A stretch of 64,000 nucleotides of DNA, from positions 124,001 to 188,000 of the forward strand of contig NZ_RJPZ01000002.1 of the NCBI RefSeq assembly GCF_003943615.1, given 5' to 3'. The stretch comes from Streptococcus australis (lineage in GTDB: Bacteria > Bacillota > Bacilli > Lactobacillales > Streptococcaceae). This document shows positions 26,840-36,010 of this stretch, in pieces (the stretch's first letter is position 1; the number at the start of each line of letters is the position of its first letter). The notes under the pieces are model-generated. The model was not told the DNA's origin. It saw only the letters and a program-made list of their open reading frames with translations, and did not search any database. A program made the position numbers and the translations under genes.

Positions 26840-27658
26840 TTAACCTCCCTGAATGGTGATAAATGACTGGACTCGTTTCCAAATCAACTGAGACAAGCCC
26901 ACCATCACTAAGAGCCAGAAAAACTGCAAAACGAGTGCTTGAAAAATCTGACTAGCATCGTACTTTCCAACAATAATCATAACCGGAGTGTAAATCAAGG
27001 ATGAAAAAGGCAAAAAGGACAGAATATCTGAAACGATTTTAGGAAAGAAGGTCAAGGGAATCAAACTCCCAGACATAAAGTCAATCAGAGAATTCTTAAG
27101 CAGATTAGAGCCCCATAAATTTTTAAACACAAAGGCTGAAAATCCAAAGCAGATATTAAAGAAAAAGTTGATCAGGTAGGCTAGGATTAAGCTAAAGAGA
27201 TAAAGGATGGTTAATCCTAGCACTTCTACAACCCCTTGCCTAGATAAAATTTTCATCAATACGATGACACTTAAAAATGGCAGTCCAACAGAGATAAAAA
27301 TCAACCACTTGGATCCGAGTTCCGTAAAGAGGTAAGAAGCTGCAAAATGCACTGGTCTCAACAAACGCATGATAATGGAACCATCCTTGACCTCCTCACC
27401 AATCATAAAGGAAGAATCCGACCTAGTCAGAAGATTAGTCAAAAAACTCATGATGATGTAGAGGGTGATATCTGCCATACTGAAACCCTGAATCAAAGAC
27501 TCTTGCGAGGAATCAAAGACAGCCTTCCAGAGATAAAATTCCACAAAAGCACCCATGACATTGCCAATCCGATAAAGAAGAAAGTTGACTCGATAGGTAA
27601 TCAACTCCTGAATCCCTGCATTGATAAAGGGTTTATAACGTCGCCACAATTTGACCAT
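26840..27658 (-). CDS. ABC-2 type permease (COG4587-like)
   Basis: A 272-residue membrane protein with about six helices. GEEVKDGSIIMRLLRPVHFAASY near residues 80-102 is the cytoplasmic loop conserved in COG4587 permeases. I selected the ATG at 27658 (MVKLWRRYKPFINAG), where AAAGGAG lies 8 bases upstream; the longer frame reads into the ATPase gene. It is the first permease of the ATPase-permease-permease operon. Confidence 0.8.
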   Translation of the reverse strand: MVKLWRRYKPFINAGIQELITYRVNFLLYRIGNVMGAFVEFYLWKAVFDSSQESLIQGFSMADITLYIIMSFLTNLLTRSDSSFMIGEEVKDGSIIMRLLRPVHFAASYLFTELGSKWLIFISVGLPFLSVIVLMKILSRQGVVEVLGLTILYLFSLILAYLINFFFNICFGFSAFVFKNLWGSNLLKNSLIDFMSGSLIPLTFFPKIVSDILSFLPFSSLIYTPVMIIVGKYDASQIFQALVLQFFWLLVMVGLSQLIWKRVQSFITIQGG

Positions 27659-27659
27659 C

Positions 27660-28652
27660 TTAGAGCTCCTTTCGGTAGAAGCGACGGATAATATCCTCAA
27701 TATCCGTATCCACCATCTTCAAATCGCGAATCTCAAAATCAGACAAGGTTTGCTTGATAATATCAGCTGACTGATAGCGGGAACTATCGTATTGAATGTT
27801 GAGGCTATTTCCTTGTCTATCGATGGTCATATCAGGCAAGCCTTCATAGTGAGAGACTAAATGACTTTGACCTGGCATCAGATCGAAGGAAAGAGTCTTC
27901 ATCTTGCCGAAGGTTTCCTTGAGCTGACTCACCGTTCCATCAAAAATCTCTTGCCCCTTATCAATCATAAAAATCCGATCACAGAGTTGCTCAATATCAC
28001 TCAGGTCGTGAGTGGTCAAGAGAATGGTTGTTTCTTCCTCTTGATTGATCTGGGTGATAGCCCGACGAATGTTATCCTTGACCGACACATCCAAACCAAT
28101 AGTTGGCTCATCTAAAAAGAGAACCTTGGGATTGTGGAGCAAGGAAGCCGCAATATCCGCCCGCATCCGTTGACCCAATGAAAGAGTCCGCACAGGATCC
28201 TTAATAAATTCCTTCAAATCCAAGACTTCATTCAAAAAATCCATGCGCTTGTGAAAGAGCGAGTCTGGGACATCGTAAATCTCCTTCAAAACCGTGTAAG
28301 TCTCTTGCAGGGCCAAATCCCACCATAGCTGAGTTCGTTGTCCGAAGACTACTCCAATATCCTTGACATAATCCTGGCGATTATCCTGTGGAATCTTGCC
28401 ATTAATCCGACAAAAACCAGATGTCGGTTTTAAAATCCCTGTCAGCATTTTAATGGTGGTCGACTTCCCAGCACCATTTGCCCCGATAAAACCTAGAATC
28501 TGCCCCTTGGGCACCTCTAAGGTCAAATCCTTGACCGCTTCAAAGGTCTGCTTTTCAGGATGAATAAAGGAACGCAACGCTCCCTTCAGCCCTGGTTCCT
28601 TGACTGTCTTCACAAAATTTTTCTGAAGATGTTCCACTTCTATCATTGCCAT
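27660..28652 (-). CDS. ABC-2 exporter ATP-binding protein (COG4586-like)
   Basis: A 330-residue ATPase. Walker A is GFIGANGAGKSTTIKML, signature LSLGQRMRADIA, Walker B VLFLDEPTIGLDVS, and the H-loop TTHDLSDIE. The KEPGLKGALRSFIHPEKQTFEAVKDL N-terminus and the ~80-residue C-terminal extension are typical for ATPases working with paired COG4587/COG3694 permeases, which include viologen or drug exporters. Preceded by AAAGGGAG and a weak TATAAT promoter about 130 bases upstream. Confidence 0.85.
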   Translation of the reverse strand: MAMIEVEHLQKNFVKTVKEPGLKGALRSFIHPEKQTFEAVKDLTLEVPKGQILGFIGANGAGKSTTIKMLTGILKPTSGFCRINGKIPQDNRQDYVKDIGVVFGQRTQLWWDLALQETYTVLKEIYDVPDSLFHKRMDFLNEVLDLKEFIKDPVRTLSLGQRMRADIAASLLHNPKVLFLDEPTIGLDVSVKDNIRRAITQINQEEETTILLTTHDLSDIEQLCDRIFMIDKGQEIFDGTVSQLKETFGKMKTLSFDLMPGQSHLVSHYEGLPDMTIDRQGNSLNIQYDSSRYQSADIIKQTLSDFEIRDLKMVDTDIEDIIRRFYRKEL

Positions 28653-29138
28653 ATTGATCTCCCTTTAGTAAAAAATCGTAAAATCATGTCCCTGAGCATT
28701 CAAACACGATTTCTTATCTCCTAAAATCTTGCCTTCTTTATCACAGCAGAAGGCCTCAGTATGACTCTATTATAAAGCAATTAAAAAAGGAAACCAAGAA
28801 TTTTTCTCGCAAAAGAGAAAATAGTTTTGATACTTGAAAAAAACAAAAAAGACAGACTCAGATTGAAGACAAAGCCCTTAGAACATAGCTTTTAAATTCA
28901 GATTTTTGAATAGATAAAAAGACAAACGCCAAAAATGACGTTTGTCTACGTTCTGAACCCCCTCATAGTTAAATGATACGATAAATAATTAAGGGGAATA
29001 TTTCTTTTCCAAAATTTTTAAATAGTGTGTTTTCTTAAATTGACAGGATAATGTTAACAGAACAAAGAAATACCTTTCCATCATACCTTATTTTCCATAG
29101 GCCCGCAAGTTGAATATAGGCCCCTCCTATGACTAGAT
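28653..29138. other. AT-rich intergenic stretch, mostly without recognisable content
   Basis: Between the ABC-2 operon and slrA. On the minus side it holds the ABC operon leader with a TATAAT near 28770 and a short GCCTTC/GAAGGC hairpin. An inverted repeat at 28915-28947 is a minus-strand terminator with no gene feeding it. No start-to-stop gene longer than about 30 codons with an SD was found. It may be the scar of a deletion. Confidence 0.5.
28915..28947 (-). terminator. Orphan terminator-like hairpin
   Basis: Minus-strand AGACAAACG / CGTTTGTCT with TTTTTA after it. No minus-strand gene lies upstream within the gap. Confidence 0.55.
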
Positions 29139-29167
29139 TTGAATCAAATGAAAAATTAAGGTACAAT
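29139..29167 (+). promoter_or_regulatory. Promoter of slrA
   Basis: TTGAAT (29139-29144), 17-base spacer, TACAAT (29162-29167), about 33 bases before the start; AAAGGA SD precedes the ATG. Confidence 0.6.
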
Positions 29168-29199
29168 AGAGGATAGACTAATGTGTTGAAAGGATTAAT

Positions 29200-30024
29200 A
29201 TGAAAAAATTAATTGCCCTACTTGTATTTTCCGGTTTAGCTTTGGCAGGATGTGGCTCTCATCAATCAGATACAAAGACATCCTCTAGCTCGACTTCAGA
29301 AACTAAGCAAACGACTACTTCTAGTCAAGATGCTAGCGAACAAAAGAAATTAGAACAACTGCGCAAAGATTTTAACGATGCCATGACCAATGAAAATGCA
29401 ATCTTTCCTCAGCTCTCAAATGAAGTTGCTGAAGATGAAGCCGTCGTAAAAATCACTACTAGCCAAGGTGACATTACCGTTAAGCTGTTTCCGAAATACG
29501 CACCTTTAGCCGTTGAGAATTTCTTAACCCACGCTAAGGAAGGTTATTATGACGGCCTCCTCTTCCACCGTGTCATTAACAACTTTATGATTCAAACAGG
29601 TGATCCGAAAGGGGATGGTACGGGTGGGGAATCCATCTGGAAGGGCAAAGATAAATCTAAAGATTCAGGTACTGGTTTTGAGAATGAGTATTCTCCATAC
29701 CTTTACAACCTTCGTGGAGCCCTAGCTATGGCCAATTCAGGTCCAAACACAAATGGTAGCCAATTCTACATCAACCAAAATAAGGCAGATATCTCCAGCA
29801 AGCTTCCAACAGACCGATTCCCAGCTAAAATCATCGAAGCCTATAAAAACGGAGGAAACCCTACTCTTGATGGTGGCAACTACACCGTCTTTGGACAAGT
29901 CATCGACGGCATGGATGTAGTTGACAAAATTGCCGAAGTTGAAACAGACGACAAAGACAAACCAAAAGAAGATGTCAAAATTGAAAAAATGGAAGTCGTT
30001 AAAGACTACAACTTTAAAAAATAA
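29200..30024 (+). CDS. slrA: Surface lipoprotein peptidyl-prolyl isomerase SlrA (cyclophilin)
   Basis: A 274-residue cyclophilin exported as a lipoprotein. The signal [18 protein letters not shown] ends in an LAGC lipobox (Cys18). A Ser/Thr/Gln-rich linker follows, then the cyclophilin fold: [19 protein letters not shown] contains the catalytic Arg, and [20 protein letters not shown] the proline-binding pocket. It assists folding of secreted proteins; pneumococcal SlrA contributes to colonization. The gene is next to an ABC-F gene, as in pneumococcus. Confidence 0.93.
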   Translation: MKKLIALLVFSGLALAGCGSHQSDTKTSSSSTSETKQTTTSSQDASEQKKLEQLRKDFNDAMTNENAIFPQLSNEVAEDEAVVKITTSQGDITVKLFPKYAPLAVENFLTHAKEGYYDGLLFHRVINNFMIQTGDPKGDGTGGESIWKGKDKSKDSGTGFENEYSPYLYNLRGALAMANSGPNTNGSQFYINQNKADISSKLPTDRFPAKIIEAYKNGGNPTLDGGNYTVFGQVIDGMDVVDKIAEVETDDKDKPKEDVKIEKMEVVKDYNFKK

Positions 30025-30026
30025 AC

Positions 30027-30057
30027 AAAAAGAGAACTGCGAGGTTCTCTTTTTTTG
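30027..30057. terminator. Bidirectional terminator between slrA and the ABC-F gene
   Basis: AAAGAGAAC-TGCGAG-GTTCTCTTT with flanking A and T runs, between convergent genes. Confidence 0.85.
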
Positions 30058-30058
30058 T

Positions 30059-31600
30059 TTAAGTCAATTCATTAAAGTCCCAGATCTGGTCCATCCAGCC
30101 TTCATAGAAATCTGGCTCGTGACAAACCATCAGGATAGATCCCTTGTACTCTTTAAGAGCCCGTTTCAACTCTTCTTTGGCATCCACATCCAAGTGGTTG
30201 GTCGGCTCGTCTAGTACCAAGACATTGTTTTCACGGTTCATCAAGAGACAGAAACGTACCTTGGCTTGCTCCCCACCGGATAGTACCTGAATTTGGCTCT
30301 CGATATGCTTGGTAGTCAAACCACAGCGGGCAAGAGCTGCACGGACCTCTGCTTGATTGAGAGCCGGAAAGGCATTCCAGATTGCCTCTAGCGGTGTCTG
30401 ACGATTGCCCCCTTCGACCTCTTGCTCGAAGTAGCCCAGCTCAAGATAATCCCCGCGCTCAACTTCACCAGCAATTGGTGTAATAATCCCTAGCAAGCTC
30501 TTCAAGAGAGTGGTTTTCCCGATTCCGTTGGCTCCGATAATGGCTACCTTTTGATTGCGCTCGAAGGTCAAGTTCAAAGGCTTGGTCAAAGGACGGTCAT
30601 AGCCAATCTGGAGATCCTTAGCCTGGAAGATAAAACGTCCTGGGGTACGGGCATTTTTAAATTCAAAGGAAGGCTTTGGTTTCTCACTTTGCAATTCAAT
30701 CAGTTCCATCTTGTCCAGCTTCTTCTGACGAGACATGGCCATATTCCGCGTTGCCACTCGCGCCTTATTTCGGGCTACGAAATCTTTGAGGTCAGCAATC
30801 TCTTTTTGCTGGCGCTCATAAGCCGCTTCCAATTGTGATTTCTTCATTTCATAGACTTCGAGGAATTGGTAATAGTCTCCAGAATAGCGGGTCAATTGTT
30901 GGTTTTCCACATGGTAGACGATGTTAATCACATCATTCAAGAAAGGAATATCGTGGGAAATAAGGACAAAGGCATTTTCATAATTCTGCAAGTAGCGTTT
31001 AAGCCAATCGATGTGCTCTGCATCCAAGTAGTTGGTTGGCTCGTCCAAGAGAAGGATATCTGGTTTTTCAAGAAGGAGTTTCGCCAAGAGAACCTTGGTC
31101 CGTTGGCCACCTGAAAGGGCCGTCACATCCGTTTCCATACCATAGTCCATGACCCCAAGAGCCCGTGCCACCTCATCAATCTTAGCATCCAAGGTATAGA
31201 AATCCCGACTCTCTAATCGATCCTGGAGCTCTCCGACCTCTTCCATGAGGGCATCCATATCCGCTCCATCTTCAGCCATTTCCATATAGAGGTCATTGAT
31301 GCGAGCCTCTGCTTTAAAGAGTTCATCGAAGGCTGTCCGTAAAACGTCTCGCACAGTTTGCCCTTCTTTTAGGACAGCGTGCTGGTCCAGATAACCAGCT
31401 GTCACATACTTAGACCACTCAACCTTTCCTTCGTCAGGCAACATCTTCCCTGTCACGATACTCATGAAGGTCGATTTTCCTTCACCATTGGCTCCGACAA
31501 GACCGATATGTTCTCCTTTTAACAAACGGAAGGACACATCCTCAAAAATAGCCCGGTCTCCAAAGCCGTGGCTTAAATTTTTTACCTCTAAAATACTCAT
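30059..31600 (-). CDS. ABC-F family ATPase (YkpA/YbiT-like)
   Basis: A 513-residue soluble protein with two ABC domains and no membrane segments. Walker A motifs are GLVGANGEGKST and AIIGANGIGKTT, the signatures LSGGQRTK and LSGGEQAK, and both Walker B motifs end DEPTN(Y/H)LD, with a charged linker near residues 240-310. ABC-F proteins act on the ribosome. The sequence and absence of a long C-terminal arm fit the YkpA/YbiT group rather than a specialised resistance protein, but a role in antibiotic protection cannot be excluded. Confidence 0.88.
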   Translation of the reverse strand: MSILEVKNLSHGFGDRAIFEDVSFRLLKGEHIGLVGANGEGKSTFMSIVTGKMLPDEGKVEWSKYVTAGYLDQHAVLKEGQTVRDVLRTAFDELFKAEARINDLYMEMAEDGADMDALMEEVGELQDRLESRDFYTLDAKIDEVARALGVMDYGMETDVTALSGGQRTKVLLAKLLLEKPDILLLDEPTNYLDAEHIDWLKRYLQNYENAFVLISHDIPFLNDVINIVYHVENQQLTRYSGDYYQFLEVYEMKKSQLEAAYERQQKEIADLKDFVARNKARVATRNMAMSRQKKLDKMELIELQSEKPKPSFEFKNARTPGRFIFQAKDLQIGYDRPLTKPLNLTFERNQKVAIIGANGIGKTTLLKSLLGIITPIAGEVERGDYLELGYFEQEVEGGNRQTPLEAIWNAFPALNQAEVRAALARCGLTTKHIESQIQVLSGGEQAKVRFCLLMNRENNVLVLDEPTNHLDVDAKEELKRALKEYKGSILMVCHEPDFYEGWMDQIWDFNELT

Positions 31601-31658
31601 GATTGACTCTCTTTCATTGATTTCACTCGTATGATTATATCATCTTCAAAGCAAATTG

Positions 31659-31681
31659 AAAAGGGAGTCCAACTCCCTTTT
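31659..31681 (-). terminator. Terminator after the ArsC/Spx-like gene
   Basis: Minus-strand AAAGGGAGTTGGACTCCCTTT hairpin with T-rich tail, 5 bases past the stop. Confidence 0.65.
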
Positions 31682-31685
31682 ATCC

Positions 31686-32039
31686 TTACAAACCTAAGTC
31701 CGAGTACGGTTTCCGGTAACCCACTTGAACAACTTTCCCATCCTTCACTAATAGTGGGCGTTTGATCAGCATGCCATCGCTAGCTAAAAGGTTTGCCGCT
31801 TCTTCTAGGGAAAGCTGGTCCACCTTGTCTTTCAAGCCCAATTCCCGATACTTCATCCCACTCGTATTAAAGAATGATTTGATTGGTAGAGAAGATTCCG
31901 TCATCCAGGTTTGCAATTGCTCACTGGTCGGGGTATCTACCACGATATCTTGGCTATCAAACTCACAACCTAAACTCGTTAGCTCCGATTTCGCCTTGCG
32001 GCAAGTCGAACATTTTGGGTATTCAATAAATGATAACAT
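31686..32039 (-). CDS. ArsC/Spx-family thioredoxin-like protein
   Basis: A 117-residue thioredoxin-fold protein with an N-terminal CSTC redox motif (YPKCSTCRKAKSEL) and the RPLLVKDGKVVQVGYRKPY end of the ArsC/YffB group. The SFFNTSGMKYRELGLKDK block is typical of YffB/YusI-type ArsC relatives more than of true Spx, which has a shorter C-terminus. It may be a glutathione- or thiol-dependent reductase; arsenate reduction is not implied by the context. Confidence 0.82.
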   Translation of the reverse strand: MLSFIEYPKCSTCRKAKSELTSLGCEFDSQDIVVDTPTSEQLQTWMTESSLPIKSFFNTSGMKYRELGLKDKVDQLSLEEAANLLASDGMLIKRPLLVKDGKVVQVGYRKPYSDLGL

Positions 32040-32048
32040 TTTTTCTCC

Positions 32049-32537
32049 TTATTCTTTCCAAGATATGGCCTCATGATTCAACAGCCAACGTTTGCGGTCT
32101 AATCCAGCCGCATAGCCGGTCAATTTATTCTCTATCCCCAGCACTCGGTGACATGGGATAAGGAGGATAAAGGGATTCCGTCCTACTGCTTGACCGATTG
32201 CTTGGGCCGATCTGCAAGACAGGGCTTGAGCAATCTCTCCGTAAGTCCGACTTTCCCCATAGGGAATCTGAGCTAGGTAGGTCCAAACTCTTTGTTGAAA
32301 CTCTGTCCCTTGAGGAGACAGGGCAATGGGGATGGGAAGATCTTCCCCTAAAAAGTACTGATCCAACCATTCAAAGACAGCTTCATGAAGAGGACGACAC
32401 TTTTCTTCAATGTGATCAATCCCTTGCTCACAATTAGCTTGGTCACAAAACCAGATCCCAACTAAGCTTTCCTCATCCACCACAATAGATAGAGGTCCCA
32501 AGGGACTCTGATAGAGTCGCCGATAGAACCTAGTCAT
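32049..32537 (-). CDS. ogt: Methylated-DNA-protein cysteine methyltransferase
   Basis: A 162-residue suicide repair protein removing O6-alkyl groups from guanine. The active-site motif is LIPCHRVLG with the acceptor Cys near residue 127; GTEFQQRVWTYLAQIPYGE and TYGEIAQ form the DNA-binding helix. The ATG at 32537 (MTRFYRRLYQSPLG) overlaps the previous gene by 8 bases, with GGAG upstream, so it is coupled to it. Upstream in-frame residues derive from the neighbour's coding region. Confidence 0.93.
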   Translation of the reverse strand: MTRFYRRLYQSPLGPLSIVVDEESLVGIWFCDQANCEQGIDHIEEKCRPLHEAVFEWLDQYFLGEDLPIPIALSPQGTEFQQRVWTYLAQIPYGESRTYGEIAQALSCRSAQAIGQAVGRNPFILLIPCHRVLGIENKLTGYAAGLDRKRWLLNHEAISWKE

Positions 32538-33102
32538 TTTGAGATTGCTCCGCACGGTAGTCCCATCGATCATCTTCGCTAATCACTTGGAAAAGGCTAG
32601 TTTCTGCCTTCCGTTTAATCTTCTGATAAGCGAGACGAACACCATCAATTGGTACCTTCCCACAGTAATGGAAGCCTAACTTCTCTAAAAGATGCTGCAT
32701 GACCTTGTTGTCAGGATGGGTATCACAGCGAAAGTCTGGACCTTTCTCTCCTTCGATCAAACCTTGAAGGAAAGTTTGGGCTACGCCTCGACCTGCGGCT
32801 TCTTTGGCAACAGCGACCCGGTGGAAACTGATATAGAGATAGTTATCATGTTCCCATTTTCCATCATAAATGTCATTATAGGCAGCTTCATTTCCCTTGT
32901 AGAGAGCAGCATAGGCTACGACTTCTTGATTCTCTACAGCTACATAACCACGACTCTCTAGGATATCCTCAAAAATGATTTCTTGATTGGGATAACCATC
33001 CTGCCATTGGTCCACGCCAGCTGCGGCTAAGCTCTCCTTGCCATCTTGAATGATTTCCATAATCCGATTGATTTCATTGGGATAGGCCATTCTAATTTCC
33101 AT
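32530..33102 (-). CDS. GNAT acetyltransferase
   Basis: A 190-residue GNAT protein starting MEIRMAYPNEINRIMEII after AAAAAGGAGA. The acetyl-CoA motif RVAVAKEAAGRGVAQTFLQG (R/Q-x-x-G-x-A type) is near residue 110, and LEKLGFHYCGKV closes the fold. Its 5' end overlaps rsmI and its 3' end overlaps ogt, so all three are tightly coupled. Substrate unknown. Confidence 0.85.
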   Translation of the reverse strand: MEIRMAYPNEINRIMEIIQDGKESLAAAGVDQWQDGYPNQEIIFEDILESRGYVAVENQEVVAYAALYKGNEAAYNDIYDGKWEHDNYLYISFHRVAVAKEAAGRGVAQTFLQGLIEGEKGPDFRCDTHPDNKVMQHLLEKLGFHYCGKVPIDGVRLAYQKIKRKAETSLFQVISEDDRWDYRAEQSQND

Positions 33103-33976
33103 CAGACTCTCCTTTTTCTTCCTCTTGGTGGTAACGGGCATAGAGATCACTCTTTTGCAGCCCAAATTGTTTGGCAACCTGTTTGATTGCCTGGTTCTTT
33201 TTCATGCCAGACTGGACCAGAAGATCAATCTCTTGGATCAGATCCACTGCTTCTAGATCTTGCTCCTGCTCACTGGCTCCCTCTACAATCAAGAGACACT
33301 CTCCCTTAAGGGGATTTTCCTCTAGGTAAGCTACTAACTCCGCAATGGTGCCTCGCGTGTACTCTTCATAGATTTTGGTCAGTTCTCGGACTAGCACAAC
33401 TGGACGGTCCCCATAGACAGCCAACATATTTTGAAGCGTCGCACGTACCCGGTGCGGTGACTCATAAAAGATTTGGGTCTCAGGATAGTCTCGTTTCTCT
33501 TGGAAAAAAGCCTTTTGCTGCCCTTCCTTTCGCGGGAGAAATCCATAAAAGATATGAGGTTGGGGAGCCAATCCACTCGCAATTAGACCCGTAATACCGG
33601 CGCTCGGACCAGGAACCGCCACAACGGGAATTTCTCGCTCAATGGCTGCCTTGACTAAGTCATGACCTGGATCCGAAATACTCGGCAATCCAGCATCCGA
33701 TACCTGAGCCACATTCTTTCCAGATTCCAAATGAGCTAGTAAATCAGGAATTTTCTCCATAGCATTATGCTCATGAAAGCTGACTTGTGGCGTCCTAATC
33801 TCAAAATGCTTGAGCAAGAGTCCTGTATTGCGTGTATCTTCCGCAGCGATCAGATCTACCTCTTTTAAGGTTTGGATCATACGATAGCTCATGTCGTCCC
33901 GATTGCCAATCGGAGTCGGGACTAAAAAGAGGGTTCCTGTCTCTCTTTGGCCTTTAAAACTTCGTTGAATCTGCAT
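33092..33976 (-). CDS. rsmI: 16S rRNA (cytidine1402-2'-O)-methyltransferase
   Basis: A 294-residue SAM-dependent methyltransferase of the tetrapyrrole-methylase fold that modifies C1402 in the 30S P site. GTLFLVPTPIGNRDDMSYR, AAEDTRNTGLLLKHF, VSDAGLPSISDPGHDLV and VVAVPGPSAGITGLIASGL are all diagnostic. The order tmk-holB-yabA-rsmI is conserved in Firmicutes. A short C-terminal extension precedes the stop. Confidence 0.96.
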   Translation of the reverse strand: MQIQRSFKGQRETGTLFLVPTPIGNRDDMSYRMIQTLKEVDLIAAEDTRNTGLLLKHFEIRTPQVSFHEHNAMEKIPDLLAHLESGKNVAQVSDAGLPSISDPGHDLVKAAIEREIPVVAVPGPSAGITGLIASGLAPQPHIFYGFLPRKEGQQKAFFQEKRDYPETQIFYESPHRVRATLQNMLAVYGDRPVVLVRELTKIYEEYTRGTIAELVAYLEENPLKGECLLIVEGASEQEQDLEAVDLIQEIDLLVQSGMKKNQAIKQVAKQFGLQKSDLYARYHQEEEKGESDGN

Positions 33977-33978
33977 AC

Positions 33979-34299
33979 TTACTCCCTAAATAACAATTCA
34001 TCACAGAAAATACACTCTTCATCGTTTTCACGGCGTTGACCATAGGAATCTGTACAAACATGAAATCCGTCATTGTAAATTCTTTGCAAATTTTCACGAC
34101 CGTTTCGATGGAATTTAGGAGAGCTGGTTTTCTCCACTTCTCCTAACCGTTCTCTCAATTTATCATTTTCAAGACGGAGAGCAGTGTTTTCCTCGACAAT
34201 GAGTTTGAGATTTTTCTTAATGGCTTCAACCTCTGCTAATGTAACCAGCAATTCCTGGGAGAAGCCATCCAAAGCATCAAATAATTCTTTTTTATTCAT
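33979..34299 (-). CDS. yabA: Replication initiation control protein YabA
   Basis: A 106-residue regulator that links DnaA to the beta clamp and limits re-initiation. The N-terminus is a leucine-rich coiled coil (residues 5-65, [20 protein letters not shown]), the C-terminus a zinc-binding module ([20 protein letters not shown]). It is two bases upstream of rsmI and directly downstream of holB. Confidence 0.93.
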   Translation of the reverse strand: MNKKELFDALDGFSQELLVTLAEVEAIKKNLKLIVEENTALRLENDKLRERLGEVEKTSSPKFHRNGRENLQRIYNDGFHVCTDSYGQRRENDEECIFCDELLFRE

Positions 34300-34303
34300 C
34301 TCT

Positions 34304-35203
34304 TTACCTTCTATTTTTCAACTGCAGGACCATAAACTCAAGAGCATTTTGAAAACTCACATTACGTTCCCACATCTGTTTGGCTAAGACTAATTTTTCT
34401 AGATAGTCTCTTCCTAGGGACAGACTGATGGAGCGTGCAAAGAACACTTCCATCAAGCGAAAGGCTTGGGCCTGCTTTTCTTTATCATCCGTCTCTTGGA
34501 CCAAGCGAGAGACCAGCAAGTAGACATGCGGATCTGCTTTTAGACAAGCTGTGACGAAACGCTCACACTCCCTCGCCAGATCGAAAAAGGATGTATTCTG
34601 GGCGAGACTTTGGGCCTCATGAAAACCTTGGCTAAAGTTAGCTAACAGATCTGCTTGTTGAAGCAACAAACCTTCCTGAAGGAGATACTCTTTTAGGAAA
34701 TCTTGGTTTTTCGGGAAATGAACCTGCTGCGCCCGACTTTTAATAGTCGGGAGAAGCAACTGCTCATCTGCTGTCAGCAGAAAGATATGTACTTCACTCT
34801 GAGGTTCTTCAATCACTTTTAGGAGTGAATTGGCCGCATTGACGTGCATCCGGTCTGCATCGCAAATGATAAAGACTTGCTTATATCCTTCATAGCCTGA
34901 CTGGGAAAAATTCTGGATCAAGTCTCGGATCCGATCTGTCTTAATGATGTGATTGACCGGTCGTACAACTGTTACATCTGAGAATTCATCCTCTTCAATC
35001 AAGCGACAAGCCCGACAAGTCCCACAGGGCCAGACACCCTTCTTATCCGTACAAAAAAGACTTTGGGACAAGAGCTGGGCCATCTCAAAACTGCCAAAAT
35101 CACCTGTAAAGAGATAGGCGTGGCTCAATCGTCCCTGTTCTAAAACAGCTTGGAAGCGGTCTACTAACTGAGGTTGAAGTTTTTGCACTTGTTCTAACTT
35201 CAT
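34304..35203 (-). CDS. holB: DNA polymerase III delta' subunit
   Basis: A 299-residue clamp-loader subunit. [19 protein letters not shown] holds the Walker-A-like region, which is degenerate as usual for delta'. The zinc cluster is [18 protein letters not shown], and [20 protein letters not shown] is the SRC-adjacent block. It overlaps the end of tmk by four bases (ATGA) and so is translationally coupled to it. Confidence 0.93.
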   Translation of the reverse strand: MKLEQVQKLQPQLVDRFQAVLEQGRLSHAYLFTGDFGSFEMAQLLSQSLFCTDKKGVWPCGTCRACRLIEEDEFSDVTVVRPVNHIIKTDRIRDLIQNFSQSGYEGYKQVFIICDADRMHVNAANSLLKVIEEPQSEVHIFLLTADEQLLLPTIKSRAQQVHFPKNQDFLKEYLLQEGLLLQQADLLANFSQGFHEAQSLAQNTSFFDLARECERFVTACLKADPHVYLLVSRLVQETDDKEKQAQAFRLMEVFFARSISLSLGRDYLEKLVLAKQMWERNVSFQNALEFMVLQLKNRR

Positions 35204-35838
35204 TCACTGATCTCCAAGACTTCTTTAAGTAGAACCCAAGTATCCTCGACCACCTTGTCAAAACTTTGACTGGCATCAATTTTCACCACACGTTGCGGTT
35301 CTTTTTCGAGGATGGCCAGATAGCCTTGACGGACTTTTTGATGAAGACTGAGGCCTTCTAAATCCAAGCGATTGACTTCACGACTAGCACTCTTAGCAAT
35401 TCGAGCCAATCCTTCTTCTACATCAATGTCAAAATAGAAGGTCCGGTTTGGCTTGAGACCATCGGTTGCAAACTGGTTTAACCATTCAATATCCGCTACT
35501 GCTAATCCACGGCCAAAACCTTGATAAGCTACCGAACTGTCGATAAACCGGTCCATAATGACTAGCTTCCCTGCTTCCAAAGCTGGAAGGACGCGTTCTG
35601 CCAAGTGTTGGCGACGACTGGCGATATAAAGAAGCAATTCTGTCTTAGGATCCATTTCCGTATGGGATGGATCAAGAATGACTTCGCGTATTTTTTCTGC
35701 TATGCCTACGCCACCTGGTTCCCGCGTGGTAATATAGGCAATTCCTGCCTTTTCTAAGCGTGGTAACAAGGCTTCTAAAACGGAGGATTTCCCTGCTCCT
35801 TCTGGGCCTTCAATTGAAATTAATGTTCCCTGTTTCAT
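35200..35838 (-). CDS. tmk: Thymidylate kinase
   Basis: A 212-residue enzyme phosphorylating dTMP to dTDP. The P-loop is [18 protein letters not shown], the DRX-type motif [19 protein letters not shown] follows, and [15 protein letters not shown] precedes the LID. First gene of the tmk-holB-yabA-rsmI-GNAT-ogt run on the minus strand. Confidence 0.97.
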   Translation of the reverse strand: MKQGTLISIEGPEGAGKSSVLEALLPRLEKAGIAYITTREPGGVGIAEKIREVILDPSHTEMDPKTELLLYIASRRQHLAERVLPALEAGKLVIMDRFIDSSVAYQGFGRGLAVADIEWLNQFATDGLKPNRTFYFDIDVEEGLARIAKSASREVNRLDLEGLSLHQKVRQGYLAILEKEPQRVVKIDASQSFDKVVEDTWVLLKEVLEISE

Positions 35839-36010
35839 TCTCTTATCTTAACTTTCTATACTCTTTTCTCTAACATGCATCACTTCTTTTTATTTTACCA
35901 AAAATAGGGGTAAAAATCCTGTCCGAATCCGTGAAAATTGATGAAAATTATTTCCTATTTTTCATTTTTTTTGGTAAAATGAATGATGAAAAACGATTAG
36001 GAGAACGAGC

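Noticed and set aside
28670..28770. 31-codon open frame in the ABC-2 operon leader ending QGHDFTIFY
   Set aside because: No start codon or SD and too short to separate from chance.
30059..31600. Ribosome-protection antibiotic resistance gene
   Set aside because: The ABC-F protein resembles the housekeeping YkpA/YbiT group and sits in a conserved core position next to slrA; no sign of transfer.
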